A stretch of DNA of 45,782 bases from an uncultured Eubacteriales bacterium (GTDB taxonomy: Bacteria; Bacillota; Clostridia; Lachnospirales; Lachnospiraceae): NCBI GenBank assembly GCA_900314845.1, contig OMWV01000049.1, positions 1 through 45,782 of the forward strand, written 5' to 3'. How positions within the stretch are numbered: position 1 is the first letter of the stretch; the number at the start of each line of letters is the position of its first letter. The notes below the pieces were generated by a model, which had not been told where the DNA came from, did no database searches, and was given only the letters and a program-made list of their open reading frames with translations. Shown in pieces: positions 8,363 through 18,700 of the stretch. The position numbers were made by a program, and so were the translations under genes.

Positions 8363-9487
8363 TCAGTCTATGAACATGTCCAGGTGGACGTGGAATTCGT
8401 ATTCCGGGTACCTCTGCTGGATGGCAGAGCGGATCTCCTTGTATTTGCCCCGGACATCCTTCTCGTTGAAGCTCATGACGATGTCAAGGGAGGCGTAGCG
8501 CAGCTCCTTGTTGACGTAAAAGCCGTGGATGCCTGCCATGTTGGAGTAGGATGTGACCAGGCTGCTGATGTCATCCCGCATGCGGATGATGTCAGGGTCG
8601 TGGGAGTTGACAGAATAGATGCTGATGCCGGCCAGGAAAACCTTCTGATCTATCAGGACTTTCTTCTGGATCTGCCTCTCCAACCAGTCCAGTTCCCCAG
8701 CCGTCATGTCCTCGGGAACGGTGATGTGGACGCTGCCCATGTAGCGGTCAGGGCCGTAGTCGTGCAGGGTCAGATCGTAGACTCCCTGGACCTGGTCGAA
8801 ATTGTGGAGGATCGTCTGCCTTACCTCCTGGCGCAGGCCGGTGGGAACGCTGTGGCCCAGGATCTTGGCTATGGCCTCGAAGAGGAGCTTTACGCCCTCG
8901 GCTGTGATGACGATGCCAATGATGCCTGTGGCATAAGCCTCAAGGCTGTAGCCCGTGTACATGCGCACGGCAACGGCTGCCGCCGTAAAGATGGAGAGCA
9001 GGCCGTGGTGAACCGCCTCGGAGCCGACAGCGTGCAGGGCCGTGGACTCTACCGTGTGCGCTCTTCTGCGCATGTGGATGCCATGGGCAAGCTTTACGAT
9101 AATGGATACGATGACAACGACCAGGGTGATCACCGTGTAATGGGTCTCGTGTCCGTGCTTAAAGATCTCGTAGGTCTCCGACAGCTCGCCGATGCCGGCG
9201 TCAAGGACAACGATGGCTATGATCAGAATGACAAGATACTCCACCCGCCCGTAGCCGAAGGGATGCCTTTTGTTGGGCCGCTTGAAGGAGAAAAAGGCCC
9301 CGACAAGGACGACGACGGAGGCAAGCGCGTCCGTAAAATTGCCCACCGCACTGGATACAACGGCCGGCGAGGAAGCCATCAGGCCGAAGATGATCTTAAA
9401 AACGCCCAGCAGGACATTCGCCAGAACGCCGTCTATGCTCGTGCGAATAATTATCTTGTTCCTCTTGACCATTTCATCCATCCGCAT
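8363..9487 (-). CDS. Cation diffusion facilitator (CDF) transporter
   Basis: A 374-residue member of the CDF family of divalent cation/H+ antiporters in the cytoplasmic membrane. It has about six membrane helices in residues 15-215 and the family hallmark HPFGYGRVEYL near 75-85, then a long cytoplasmic C-terminal domain of about 160 residues. The usual metal-site residues are altered. The helix 2 motif reads GNFTDA, where N/D/HxxxD is normal. The helix 5 motif reads SEAVHHGLL, where DSxxD is usual. Metal choice therefore cannot be inferred from known subfamilies. The ATG at 9481, eight nt behind GGGGGG, is an equally good start. It is probably a single gene; the next gene upstream ends 67 nt away. 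Confidence 0.88.
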   Translation of the reverse strand: MRMDEMVKRNKIIIRTSIDGVLANVLLGVFKIIFGLMASSPAVVSSAVGNFTDALASVVVLVGAFFSFKRPNKRHPFGYGRVEYLVILIIAIVVLDAGIGELSETYEIFKHGHETHYTVITLVVVIVSIIVKLAHGIHMRRRAHTVESTALHAVGSEAVHHGLLSIFTAAAVAVRMYTGYSLEAYATGIIGIVITAEGVKLLFEAIAKILGHSVPTGLRQEVRQTILHNFDQVQGVYDLTLHDYGPDRYMGSVHITVPEDMTAGELDWLERQIQKKVLIDQKVFLAGISIYSVNSHDPDIIRMRDDISSLVTSYSNMAGIHGFYVNKELRYASLDIVMSFNEKDVRGKYKEIRSAIQQRYPEYEFHVHLDMFID

Positions 9488-9554
9488 GACCCCCCTGTCA
9501 GTATTTTGTCTATTTTAACATTTGCCTTCCCGGCTTGTCCAGTAAATGCCCTTC

Positions 9555-9995
9555 CTATTTCTCCTCCGGGGGATCTTTTTCCTTGTCCTCGCGGAAGGTG
9601 AAAAGTCTCTGGCCCAGGTAGTTGAAGCCTGTGAAAAGGACCATTCCCACAAACATGGCCACATTCTCCTGCAGCTTCTTATCCGCATTTGCCAGGATAT
9701 GGAGCATGAGGGGCTTGGCTATGCCGTAGGCCAGGGTGTAGCAGACCGCTATGTTTATGATAAAGCGCAGGACCTGGGCACAGGAAAAGCCCTTGTTCTT
9801 AAATGTGAAATACTTGTTCAGAAAGAAGCTTAAGATGCTCGTGAGCGTGTAGTTGGCGATGGAGGCGGCCCAGTAGCCCCAGCCGGCCAGATTGTAGAGG
9901 CCGAACATGATGGCCGTGCCGACGATCGTATTGATCACGCCAACGATGATAAAGCGCAGAAGCTTCGCGTCGATCAGTTCTTTTATTTTTATCAT
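9555..9995 (-). CDS. GtrA-family membrane protein
   Basis: A small protein of 146 residues with four hydrophobic helices and the GtrA signature: LLRFIIVGVINTIVG near residues 12-26, FFLNKYFTF near 57-65, and NYLGQRLFTF near 126-135. Family members act with glycosyltransferases and polyprenyl-phosphate sugars in cell-surface glycosylation, with a proposed lipid-linked sugar flippase role. The C-terminal tail is charged (REDKEKDPPEEK). It lies 22 nt after the phosphatase gene and is probably co-transcribed with it. No glycosyltransferase partner is in the window. Confidence 0.87.
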   Translation of the reverse strand: MIKIKELIDAKLLRFIIVGVINTIVGTAIMFGLYNLAGWGYWAASIANYTLTSILSFFLNKYFTFKNKGFSCAQVLRFIINIAVCYTLAYGIAKPLMLHILANADKKLQENVAMFVGMVLFTGFNYLGQRLFTFREDKEKDPPEEK

Positions 9996-10017
9996 AGGAT
10001 CCCTTCTTCAAACAGAA

Positions 10018-10707
10018 CTAGTCCCTCTCCGACCTGGCAAATGTGAAGCTGCCGTCGGCGGCCTTTGCTCTTCTCCAGGGCGGTATCATGTACTTTGTCC
10101 CGCCCAGGGGATGCAGGTATCTTTCCACATGAAAACGCCCGTTTTCATAGACGGCGTCGACCGTGCAGCAGTTTTCCAGGTTGTCCACCCAGAATTCCCG
10201 GACCGGCGTTTTCTCTATCACGCTGATAAATCCTCTGAGGGCCGCCCCGTGTGAGACGACGAGCAGATTCTCTATGTCGGGCCTTTCTGCCAGCAGGCGG
10301 CCGGCGTCGGCGATAAAGCTTCCCGTCCTCTCCTGCAGCTGGGCGATGGTCTCCCCGCCTGCGGGCACCTCGTAATCCTGGGGATGGGAAAAGAGGGCCA
10401 GAACGCCCTGGGGCAGGTCGACGACTGCCTCTCCCTCGGCCGTCCCGAAGTTGAGCTCTCTCACTCTCTCATCCGTCTCTATCATCTCCAGAGGCTTGCC
10501 GGAGACGATGGAGGCCGTCTTTGCCGCCCTCTTTAAGGGGCTGCTGATCACTTTGTCAAAGCGGATCTCATTTTTTATAAAAAATTCCCGCGCCATGTTC
10601 GCTTCCTTTATCCCGTTTTCATTGAGCGGGATGTCCGTGCCGCCCTGGACCCGGCCGGCCAGATTGTAGGACGTCTCGCCATGGCGCATAAAATAGATAT
10701 GCTGCAT
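10018..10707 (-). CDS. Histidine phosphatase family protein
   Basis: A 229-residue member of the phosphoglycerate-mutase-like superfamily. The phosphohistidine motif FMRHGET is at residues 6-12 (His9). The second conserved arginine lies in SPLKRAAKT near 57-65, the acid in REL-NFGTAEGE near 83-92, and the second catalytic histidine in VVSHGAALRG near 151-160. Substrates in the family range from phosphosugars to the alpha-ribazole phosphate of cobalamin synthesis; nothing here selects one. AGGAGTTAAAAT precedes the ATG. Confidence 0.85.
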   Translation of the reverse strand: MQHIYFMRHGETSYNLAGRVQGGTDIPLNENGIKEANMAREFFIKNEIRFDKVISSPLKRAAKTASIVSGKPLEMIETDERVRELNFGTAEGEAVVDLPQGVLALFSHPQDYEVPAGGETIAQLQERTGSFIADAGRLLAERPDIENLLVVSHGAALRGFISVIEKTPVREFWVDNLENCCTVDAVYENGRFHVERYLHPLGGTKYMIPPWRRAKAADGSFTFARSERD

Positions 10708-10775
10708 ATTTTAACTCCTGTTAATATTTTCCCGGGGGCCTGTCCGCCCGCGGGCGCCCGCCCTCCTCGGAAAAT

Positions 10776-11729
10776 TCAGACGATACCCGCCGTCCTCAGC
10801 AGGAAAATCCCCGCCGTCATGGTCAGGATGGACAGAAGGACTGAGCTTACGATGATGCTGGCCGCCGTTCCGTCGTCCCCGCCCATGCTCTTTGTCATGA
10901 TATAGACGTTCATGGCGCAGGGAGTGCCGAAGAGGACGTATATGGTCACGATCTCTTCCTGGCTCATGCCCAGAAGCACCGCGACGCAGGTCATGACAAG
11001 GGGCCCCAGGACAAGCTTAAAGAGGAGGGCGAGCCGGATCAGGCCGCCTTTTCCCTTTGCTGAATTGCCAACCATCCGCATGCCGATCATGAGAAGGGCC
11101 AGAGGGGAGGCGATCACCTTCAGGTATCCCAGGGACTTGGCCGCCACCGGGGTCAGGGGCAGGCCGGTCAGGGCGTAGGCTATGCCCAGAAGGGTTGCTA
11201 TGATCATGGGATTCTTCAGCAGGGTCAGGGCCAGATGCTTGAAATTGAGCTGGCTCATGTCCCCGCTGTAGACGGACAGGATCAAAACTGCCAGAACATT
11301 GTAAAGGGACAAGACGAATGTGATGACAAGAACAGAGCAGGTCAGGGTCGTCGTCTGAAGAATGTTCTGGATGATGGGGACGCCGATGTAAATATAATTG
11401 CCCCGGTAGGCGGAATGCACAGCCGCGGCCACTTCCCGCCCGTCGTGGTAGATCCGGCTGATGACAAACCAGGCGGTAAAAAATACGCCTGCTGTGCCCA
11501 GCATGGTGACAGCGACGAAGCGGGGATTCACGAGCTCATGAAGGTCTGTCGTCGCCACGTCCATGAATATGCCCGCCGGCAGGGCGTAGTAGAAGACGAC
11601 ATTTGACACGGCGCCTATGAAGCTCTCATCCACCGTCCCCCTGTGCCTGATATACCAGCCCACCATGACGAGAATGAAAACAGGGAGGACTGTATTCAGA
11701 CTGAAAATAAAATCATTTATCACAGTCAT
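10776..11729 (-). CDS. AEC family transporter (auxin efflux carrier fold)
   Basis: A 317-residue protein with about ten membrane helices. It opens with the AEC start pattern (LPVFILVMVGWYIR) and has the conserved Asn/Gly-rich crossover stretch GNYIYIGVPI near residues 128-137 and LFGTPCAMNVYIM near 273-285. Bacterial members export or import carboxylates such as malate or malonate. GGAGGATGAGCTTTC precedes the ATG, 30 nt after the stop of asnS, so it may be co-transcribed with asnS without a functional link. Confidence 0.85.
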   Translation of the reverse strand: MTVINDFIFSLNTVLPVFILVMVGWYIRHRGTVDESFIGAVSNVVFYYALPAGIFMDVATTDLHELVNPRFVAVTMLGTAGVFFTAWFVISRIYHDGREVAAAVHSAYRGNYIYIGVPIIQNILQTTTLTCSVLVITFVLSLYNVLAVLILSVYSGDMSQLNFKHLALTLLKNPMIIATLLGIAYALTGLPLTPVAAKSLGYLKVIASPLALLMIGMRMVGNSAKGKGGLIRLALLFKLVLGPLVMTCVAVLLGMSQEEIVTIYVLFGTPCAMNVYIMTKSMGGDDGTAASIIVSSVLLSILTMTAGIFLLRTAGIV

Positions 11730-11759
11730 GAAAGCTCATCCTCCCTTCTGTATGGCGGC

Positions 11760-13154
11760 TTAAAGTTCACAGGTTCCCACGGTCCTGGGGAAGGGCAGCA
11801 CATCTCTGATATTGCCCATGCCCGTCAGGTACATGACGCAGCGCTCAAAGCCCAGGCCGTAGCCGGCGTGATGGGTCGTGCCGTATTTGCGAAGATCCAG
11901 GTAGAAATCGTATTCATCCGTGTTCATGCCCAGCTCCTTCATGCGGGCAAGGAGCTTGTCGTAGTCGTACTCACGCTCGCTGCCCCCAATGATCTCGCCG
12001 ATCCCGGGAACAAGCATGTCGACAGCCCCGACCGTCTTGCCGTCCGGATTCTGCTTCATGTAAAATGCTTTGATATCCTTGGGATAGTCTGTCACGAAGA
12101 CAGGGCGCTTAAATATCTTCTCCGTGAGATAGCGCTCGTGCTCTGTCTGCAGGTCAACGCCCCAGCTGACCTTGAAATCGAATTTGTCATTGTGCTTTTC
12201 CAGCTGCTTCACCGCATCCGTGTATGTGACCCGGGCAAAATCGGACTCTGCCACGTGGTGCAGCCTGTCCAGAAGACCCTTGTCCACGAACTTGTTGAAA
12301 AATTCCATCTCCTCGGGAGCATTTTCCAGCACATAATTAATGATGTACTTCATCATGGCCTCGGCCAGCTCCATGTCATCCTCCAGGTCGGCAAAGGCAA
12401 TCTCGGGCTCTATCATCCAGAACTCAGCCGCGTGCCTTGTGGTGTTGGAATTCTCTGCCCGAAATGTGGGGCCGAATGTGTATACATTGCGAAAGGCCAT
12501 GGCCAGGGTCTCGGCTCCCAGCTGGCCGCTGACAGTCAGGCTGGCCGGCTTGCGGAAGAAGTCCTTGCTGTAGTCTGTCTTCCCGTCCGCGGTCCTGGGC
12601 ACATTGTCCAGATCCAGGGTCGTCACCTTGAACATCTCGCCGGCGCCCTCGGCGTCGCTTGACGTGATGATGGGCGTGTGCACATAGACAAAATCCCTTT
12701 CCTGGAAGAACTTATGAATGGCATAAGCCAGAAGAGACCGTACGCGGAAAACGGCCTGGAATGTGTTCGTTCTGGCGCGCAGATGGCCGATGGTCCGCAG
12801 GTATTCCAGGGTGTGGCGCTTAGGCTGCAGGGGATAGTCGGGGCTGGAAGCGCCCTCGACGAAAACGCGGTCCGCCTGCACCTCGAAGGGCTGTTTTGCC
12901 CCGGGCGTGGCCTCCAAAGTGCCCTCCACGATAACGGCGCTGCCCACGTTCAGATGGCTGACCTGGGAGAAATTCTCCAGCTCATCCCCGTACACGACCT
13001 GCAGGGGCGTGAAAAAGCTGCCGTCATTTATGACCAGGAAGCCGAATGTCTTTGAATCGCGGATATTGCGGATCCAGCCGCCTATCCTTACCTTTTTGCC
13101 GATGTAGTCATCAGGGGAGCGGAAAAGCTCCCTGACTGTTGTCATCTTTTCCAT
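11760..13154 (-). CDS. asnS: Asparagine--tRNA ligase
   Basis: A 464-residue class IIb aminoacyl-tRNA synthetase that charges tRNA-Asn with asparagine in the cytoplasm. An N-terminal OB-fold anticodon-binding domain ([18 protein letters not shown] near 22-39) is followed by the catalytic domain with motif 2 ([21 protein letters not shown] near 232-252) and motif 3 ([15 protein letters not shown] near 432-446). The [11 protein letters not shown] stretch and the C-terminal FPRT are typical of AsnRS rather than AspRS. Length matches the family. A GC-rich dyad lies in the 82-nt gap that separates it from the glycogen phosphorylase gene upstream. Confidence 0.95.
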   Translation of the reverse strand: MEKMTTVRELFRSPDDYIGKKVRIGGWIRNIRDSKTFGFLVINDGSFFTPLQVVYGDELENFSQVSHLNVGSAVIVEGTLEATPGAKQPFEVQADRVFVEGASSPDYPLQPKRHTLEYLRTIGHLRARTNTFQAVFRVRSLLAYAIHKFFQERDFVYVHTPIITSSDAEGAGEMFKVTTLDLDNVPRTADGKTDYSKDFFRKPASLTVSGQLGAETLAMAFRNVYTFGPTFRAENSNTTRHAAEFWMIEPEIAFADLEDDMELAEAMMKYIINYVLENAPEEMEFFNKFVDKGLLDRLHHVAESDFARVTYTDAVKQLEKHNDKFDFKVSWGVDLQTEHERYLTEKIFKRPVFVTDYPKDIKAFYMKQNPDGKTVGAVDMLVPGIGEIIGGSEREYDYDKLLARMKELGMNTDEYDFYLDLRKYGTTHHAGYGLGFERCVMYLTGMGNIRDVLPFPRTVGTCEL

Positions 13155-13236
13155 AATGAAACCTTACCCTCATTTTTTTACAGATACAATGTCCGGCAGG
13201 CCGCCTCAAATGTGGGGCCGGCTGCCGGAAAAATTT

Positions 13237-15696
13237 TTACTCTTCTATAAATACCTTCTCCAGATGCCAGATGTCGCGGACATATTCTTCTATTGTCCGG
13301 TCAGAAGAGAACTTGCCGGAATTGGCGATATTCATGATGGCCATCTTATTCCAGCGGTCGCGGTCTCTGTAGGCCTCGTTTATCTTCCTGCGGGCATCGT
13401 CATATGCCCTGAAGTCCTTGAGGACGAAGTAGACGTCCTTGTTCATCAGGGAGTCGAAAAGAGCGCGGAATGTGTCTCTCTGGCCGCCTGAGAATGTGCC
13501 GTCCACCAGCTCGTCCATGACGCGGCGGATGTCCGAGTCGCTGTTGTAGATATCCGCGGGCCGGTAGCCGCCGTTTGCCTCGTAGTTCATGACCTCCTCG
13601 GAGCTGAGTCCGAAGATGAAGGCATTTTCCCTGCCTGCCTCTTCCACGATCTCAACATTGGCCCCGTCCATGGTGCCCAGGGTGATGGCTCCGTTGAGCA
13701 TGAACTTCATGTTGCTGGTTCCGGAAGCCTCGCGGCTGGCTGTGGAGATCTGCTCGGACACATCGCTGGCCGCGAATATGATCTCCGCGTTGGATACGCA
13801 GTAATTTTCAATGAAAACGACCTTTATCTTATCGTTAACGGCCGGATCATTGTTTATGACGTCAGCCACATAATTTATCAGCTTTATAGTCTGCTTGGCC
13901 GTGACATAGCCTGCCGCCGCCTTGGCGCCGAATATGAATGTAACCGGGTGGAAATCCAGGTTCGGATTTGCCTTGAGCTGATTGTAAATGTACATGATGT
14001 GCATGATGTTGAGGAGCTGCCTCTTGTACTCATGCAGTCTCTTGACCTGCACATCGAATATGGAATCCGGGGATACCTCTATGCCGTTGTGTTTCCTGAT
14101 ATAGTCCACAAGGCGGAGCTTGTTCTTGTACTTGATCTCCTCTATCTCCCGGCGGGCCTTTGGGTCGTCTGCCAGAGGCTCTATGCCCTTGATCAGGGAC
14201 AGGTCCGTGATCCACTCGTCCGTGCCCAGCTTTTCTGTGACCCAGCGGGCCAGAAGAGGATTGGCATGGAGGAGGAAACGCCTCTGGGTTATGCCGTTTG
14301 TCTTGTTGTTGAACTTCTCGGGGTAGAGCTCGTAGAAATCCTTGAGCTCGCGCTTTTCCAGGATCTCTGTGTGAAGCTTTGCCACGCCGTTTACGGAGAA
14401 GCCGGCCACGATGGCCATATTGGCCATGCGGATCTGACCCTCGTATATGATGGCCATCTTCCTGACCTTTTCGTAGTTGCCGGGATAGGTGGTCTCTATC
14501 TTGTTCACGAAGCGGCGGTTTATCTCCTCCACCATCTGGTAAACACGGGGCAGCAGCCTCATGAAAAGGTCGACGGGCCATTTCTCCAGGGCCTCGGCCA
14601 TGATGGTGTGGTTCGTGTAGGCGCAGCACTTTGTGACGATGGACCAGGCGTCATCCCACTCCAGCTCTTCCTCGTCCACCAGGATCCTCATGAGCTCGGG
14701 AACCGTAATGGTCGGGTGGGTATCGTTGAGCTGGAATACCACCCTGTCGGGAAGCTCGTGGATATCGGAGTGATTCTGCTTGAACTTCTTTATGGCTGTC
14801 TGCAGAGTCGCCGATACGAAGAAATACTGCTGCTTGAGCCTGAGCTCCTTGCCGCTGTAGTGGGTATCGTTGGGGTAGAGGACCTCGACGATGGACTGGG
14901 CCAGGGTCTGCTGCTCCAGGGCCTTGTTGTAGTCTCCCTTGTCAAAAGACAGGAGATTGAACTGAGCCACCGGCTGAGCATCCCAGATCCTCAGCGTGTT
15001 GACGATGCCGTTGTTGTAGCCCACAATCGGGATATCGTAGGGGATGGCGATGACCGGCTTGTAATCCTCCAGGATATAGCGGTTCCTGCCCAGCTTCTGG
15101 TCGTATTCTACGCGGACATAGCCGCCGAAGCGGACTTCCTGCGTGTACTCCGGCCTCTTGATCTCAAAGGGGTTGCCGTACTTGAGCCAGTCATCCGGGA
15201 CCTCCTGCTGCTCGCCGTTTACGATCTTCTGCTTGAACATGCCGTATTTATAGCGGATGCCGCAGCCGTAGACCGGGTAGTTGAGCGTGGAGAGAGAGTC
15301 CAGGAAACAGGCCGCCAGACGGCCGAGGCCGCCATTGCCAAGACCGGCATCCGGCTCCTCGTCCTCCAGGGTGTTCAGGTCAACGCCGAACTCGTCCAGC
15401 ACTTCCCTGACTTCATCGTAGCAGCAAAGGTTGATCAGGTTGTTGCCCAGGGCACGCCCGGTCAGAAACTCCATGGACATATAGTAGAGTCTCTTGACGT
15501 CTCTCCTGGCAAATTCTCTGTGGCATTCGAGCCAGTCGTCAACGATATAATCCTTGACCGCGAGCGATACTGCCTGAAACATCTCCTGCCTGCTTGCTGT
15601 CTCAACTGTCTTTCGGAAATTTGATTTCAGGTTGTCTATTACTTCCTTGCGGAAAACTTCTTTGTTAAATTTTCTGGTTCTGAGTTCTTCACCCAT
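13237..15696 (-). CDS. glgP: Glycogen/alpha-glucan phosphorylase
   Basis: An 819-residue family 35 glucan phosphorylase, which releases glucose-1-phosphate from alpha-1,4-glucan using pyridoxal phosphate. Visible are the N-terminal YYMSMEFLTGRALGNNL region near 71-87, the glycine loop GLGNGGLGRLAACFLDS near 117-133, and the PLP-lysine motif EASGTSNMKFMLNG near 650-663. It starts 18 nt after the stop of ileS and has GGAGG upstream, so it likely shares the ileS transcript. That would be an unusual pairing of storage-glucan breakdown with an aminoacyl-tRNA synthetase. Confidence 0.95.
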   Translation of the reverse strand: MGEELRTRKFNKEVFRKEVIDNLKSNFRKTVETASRQEMFQAVSLAVKDYIVDDWLECHREFARRDVKRLYYMSMEFLTGRALGNNLINLCCYDEVREVLDEFGVDLNTLEDEEPDAGLGNGGLGRLAACFLDSLSTLNYPVYGCGIRYKYGMFKQKIVNGEQQEVPDDWLKYGNPFEIKRPEYTQEVRFGGYVRVEYDQKLGRNRYILEDYKPVIAIPYDIPIVGYNNGIVNTLRIWDAQPVAQFNLLSFDKGDYNKALEQQTLAQSIVEVLYPNDTHYSGKELRLKQQYFFVSATLQTAIKKFKQNHSDIHELPDRVVFQLNDTHPTITVPELMRILVDEEELEWDDAWSIVTKCCAYTNHTIMAEALEKWPVDLFMRLLPRVYQMVEEINRRFVNKIETTYPGNYEKVRKMAIIYEGQIRMANMAIVAGFSVNGVAKLHTEILEKRELKDFYELYPEKFNNKTNGITQRRFLLHANPLLARWVTEKLGTDEWITDLSLIKGIEPLADDPKARREIEEIKYKNKLRLVDYIRKHNGIEVSPDSIFDVQVKRLHEYKRQLLNIMHIMYIYNQLKANPNLDFHPVTFIFGAKAAAGYVTAKQTIKLINYVADVINNDPAVNDKIKVVFIENYCVSNAEIIFAASDVSEQISTASREASGTSNMKFMLNGAITLGTMDGANVEIVEEAGRENAFIFGLSSEEVMNYEANGGYRPADIYNSDSDIRRVMDELVDGTFSGGQRDTFRALFDSLMNKDVYFVLKDFRAYDDARRKINEAYRDRDRWNKMAIMNIANSGKFSSDRTIEEYVRDIWHLEKVFIEE

Positions 15697-15714
15697 TCTG
15701 TCTGTAATCCTCCT

Positions 15715-18700
15715 TTACAGACGCTCTACGCCCATGGAAACACTTTCCCCATTTATGTTCCAATCCTTAACGTAGCCGCCTGTGCTGCCAAAGGCAATGT
15801 CATTCGCCAGAACCTCTGTCCTGATCTCGTCAGCGTTGCGCTTAACGGCATCTCCTATCTTGTCATTTCCACTTACATAGACACGGATGTGGTCCATGAC
15901 CTCAAAGCCGGCTTCCTTTCTCATGGTCTGTACCTTTGATATGATCTCGCGGACAAATCCTTCTTCAATAAGCTCGGGGCTGAGGTTTGTGTCTAAGACT
16001 ACAGTTACGTCATACTCTGTGTCTGAAACATAGCCGGGCATCTGAGCGGTATCGATCAGAAGGTCATCCTCTGTGAGGACGATCTCGTCACCCTCGACGT
16101 CAAACTTCAGGGCGCCTTCGCTCCTGATGGCTGCCATGGCCTTTGTTCCGTCTACGGATGAAAGATAAGCTCTGATGCCGTTGAGCCTCTTGCCGTACTT
16201 GGGACCGACGGTCCTCAGCTGGGGCTTGAAGCTGTAGGTCGTAAAGCTGCTGACATCGTCAGTATATTCTATCTCCTTGACATTGAGCTCGTCTGTGATG
16301 ATATCAGAGAAGAACTTGTCAAGTCTGAAGGGCGCCTTGACATACATCTTGCCCACGGGCTGCCTGTTCTTGATGTTTGCCGCATTCCTGCAGGCACGGC
16401 CCTGAACAACGACGTCGAGTACATCCTTCATATTTGCCTCGAGTTCCTTATCTATGTGAGCCTCATTTACAATGGGGTAATCGCACAGGTGAATGCTCTC
16501 GGGAGCGGTCTTATCCACATTGACAACGATATTCCTGTAGATCTCGTCTGTCATGAAGGGGATCATGGGCGCTGCTGCCTTGCAGATGTTGACCAGGCAG
16601 GTGTAGAGGGTCATGAAAGCATTTACCTTATCCTGCTCCATTCCCTTTGCCCAGAATCTCTCACGGGATCTTCTGACATACCAGTTGCTCATGTCATCTA
16701 CAAAATCCTGCAGGGCTCTTGCCGCCTCGGGGATCCTGTAATTATCCAGATTGCTGTCCACGTCTCTTATGGCTGTATTGAGCCTTGACAGGATCCACTT
16801 GTCCATGACGGAGAGCTTGTCGTAGTCCAGGCTGTACTTTGTGGGATCGAACTGGTCGATCTCAGCGTAGAGCACATAGAAAGCGTATGTGTTGTAGAGG
16901 GTGCCCATGAACTTGCTGCGGCCTTCCAGCACGGCCTTCTCGTGGAAACGGTTGGGCAGCCAGGGCGCTGAGTTGGAGTAGAAATACCAGCGGACAGCGT
17001 CTGCACCGTACTTGCGCAGGGCATCCATGGGATCTACGGCATTGCCCTTTGACTTGCTCATCTTCTGGCCGTTCTCATCCTGTACATGGCCCAGAACGAT
17101 AACGTTCCTGTAGGGAGCCTGATTGAAAATGAGGGTGGAGATGGCCATGAGGGAGTAGAACCAGCCTCTTGTCTGGTCGACAGCCTCTGATATGAAGTCT
17201 GCCGGGAACTGCTGCTCAAATAATTCCTTATTTTCAAAAGGATAGTGGTGCTGGGCGAAGGGCATGGAGCCGGAATCGAACCAGCAGTCTATAACCTCGG
17301 GTACCCTGTGCATAAGGCCGCCGCACTCGGGGCACTTGTATGTGATGGCGTCGATGTAGGGTCTGTGCAGCTCGATATTCTCCGGGCACTCGGGAGCTTT
17401 TTCCCTAAGCTCGGCAATGCTTCCTATGCTCTCTCTGCGGCCGCAGTCATGGCACTCCCAGATGTTGAGAGGGGTGCCCCAGTAACGGTCACGGCTGATA
17501 TCCCAGTCCTGGATATTCTCAAGCCAGTTGCCGAAACGACCCTTGCCGATGCCTTCCGGGATCCAGTTTACCGTGTTGTTGTTCCTGACAAGGTCATCCT
17601 TTACCTTTGTCATCTCTATAAACCAGGACTCGCGGGCATAGTAGATGAGGGGCGTATCGCATCTCCAGCAGTGAGGATAATCATGCTCAAACTTGGGAGC
17701 TGAGAAAAGCTTGCCGCTCCTGTCCAGATCCTTGAGGACCTCGGGATCGGCGCTTATGGCCGGCGGGTCCTGCTCCAGCTCATGCTTTGACGGCTTTGCC
17801 CTCATGCCGGCGAAGGGGGTCTCTTCCGTCATGCAGCCCTTCTGGTCTACGAACTGAACGAGGGGAAGGTCGTACCTTCTTCCGATCCTGGCATCGTCTT
17901 CACCAAAAGCGGGAGCGATGTGAACGATCCCGGTACCGTCTGTCATGGTTACATAGTCATCGCACATAACGAAGAAGCCCTTCTTGTGCTGCTTGTCTGC
18001 CGCTGCTTTCGCGCACTCGTAAAGGGGCTCGTACTCCTTGTACTCCAGATCCCTGCCGGCGCAGCTCTCGAGAACGGTATAATCAGGCTCCTTTGTGTCC
18101 TCGCCCAGGGTCTTCTTGGCCAGGCCGCCCAGGACAGTCTCCAGCAGGGCGTCTGCCATGATGTAGGTATAACCGTCTGCAGCCTTTACCTTGCAGTACT
18201 TATCGTCCGGATTCACGCAGAGAGCAACGTTGGACGGGAGGGTCCAGGGGGTCGTCGTCCATGCAAGGAAATAAGCGTCCTCGTCCTTGACCTTGAATCT
18301 GACGATTGCTGAGCGCTCCTTGAGCTTCTTATAGCCCTGCGCTACCTCGTGGCTGGACAGAGGGGTGCCGCAGCGGGGGCAGTAGGGAACGACCTTATAA
18401 CCCTTGTAGAGAAGGCCCTTGTCCCAGATCTTCTTTAAGGCAGCCCACTCAGACTCTATAAATGTGTTGTGGTATGTGACGTAAGGGTGGTCCATATCAG
18501 CCCAGAAACCGACTGCCTGGGAGAACTCTTCCCACATGCCCTTGTACTTCCAGACGCTCTCCTTGCACTTCTCGATGAAGGGCTCCATGCCGTACTCTTC
18601 GATCTGTTCCTTGCCGTCCAGACCCAGCTGCTTCTCCACCTCTATCTCAACGGGAAGTCCGTGAGTATCCCAGCCGGCCTTCCTGGGCACCTTGTAGCCC

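Noticed and set aside
8321-9601. Plus-strand frame of 426 codons
   Set aside because: Antisense to the CDF transporter gene, low-complexity hydrophilic product.
13948-15624. Long plus-strand frame of 558 codons
   Set aside because: Antisense shadow of glycogen phosphorylase, whose motifs are unambiguous; the frame is a by-product of GC-rich codon use.
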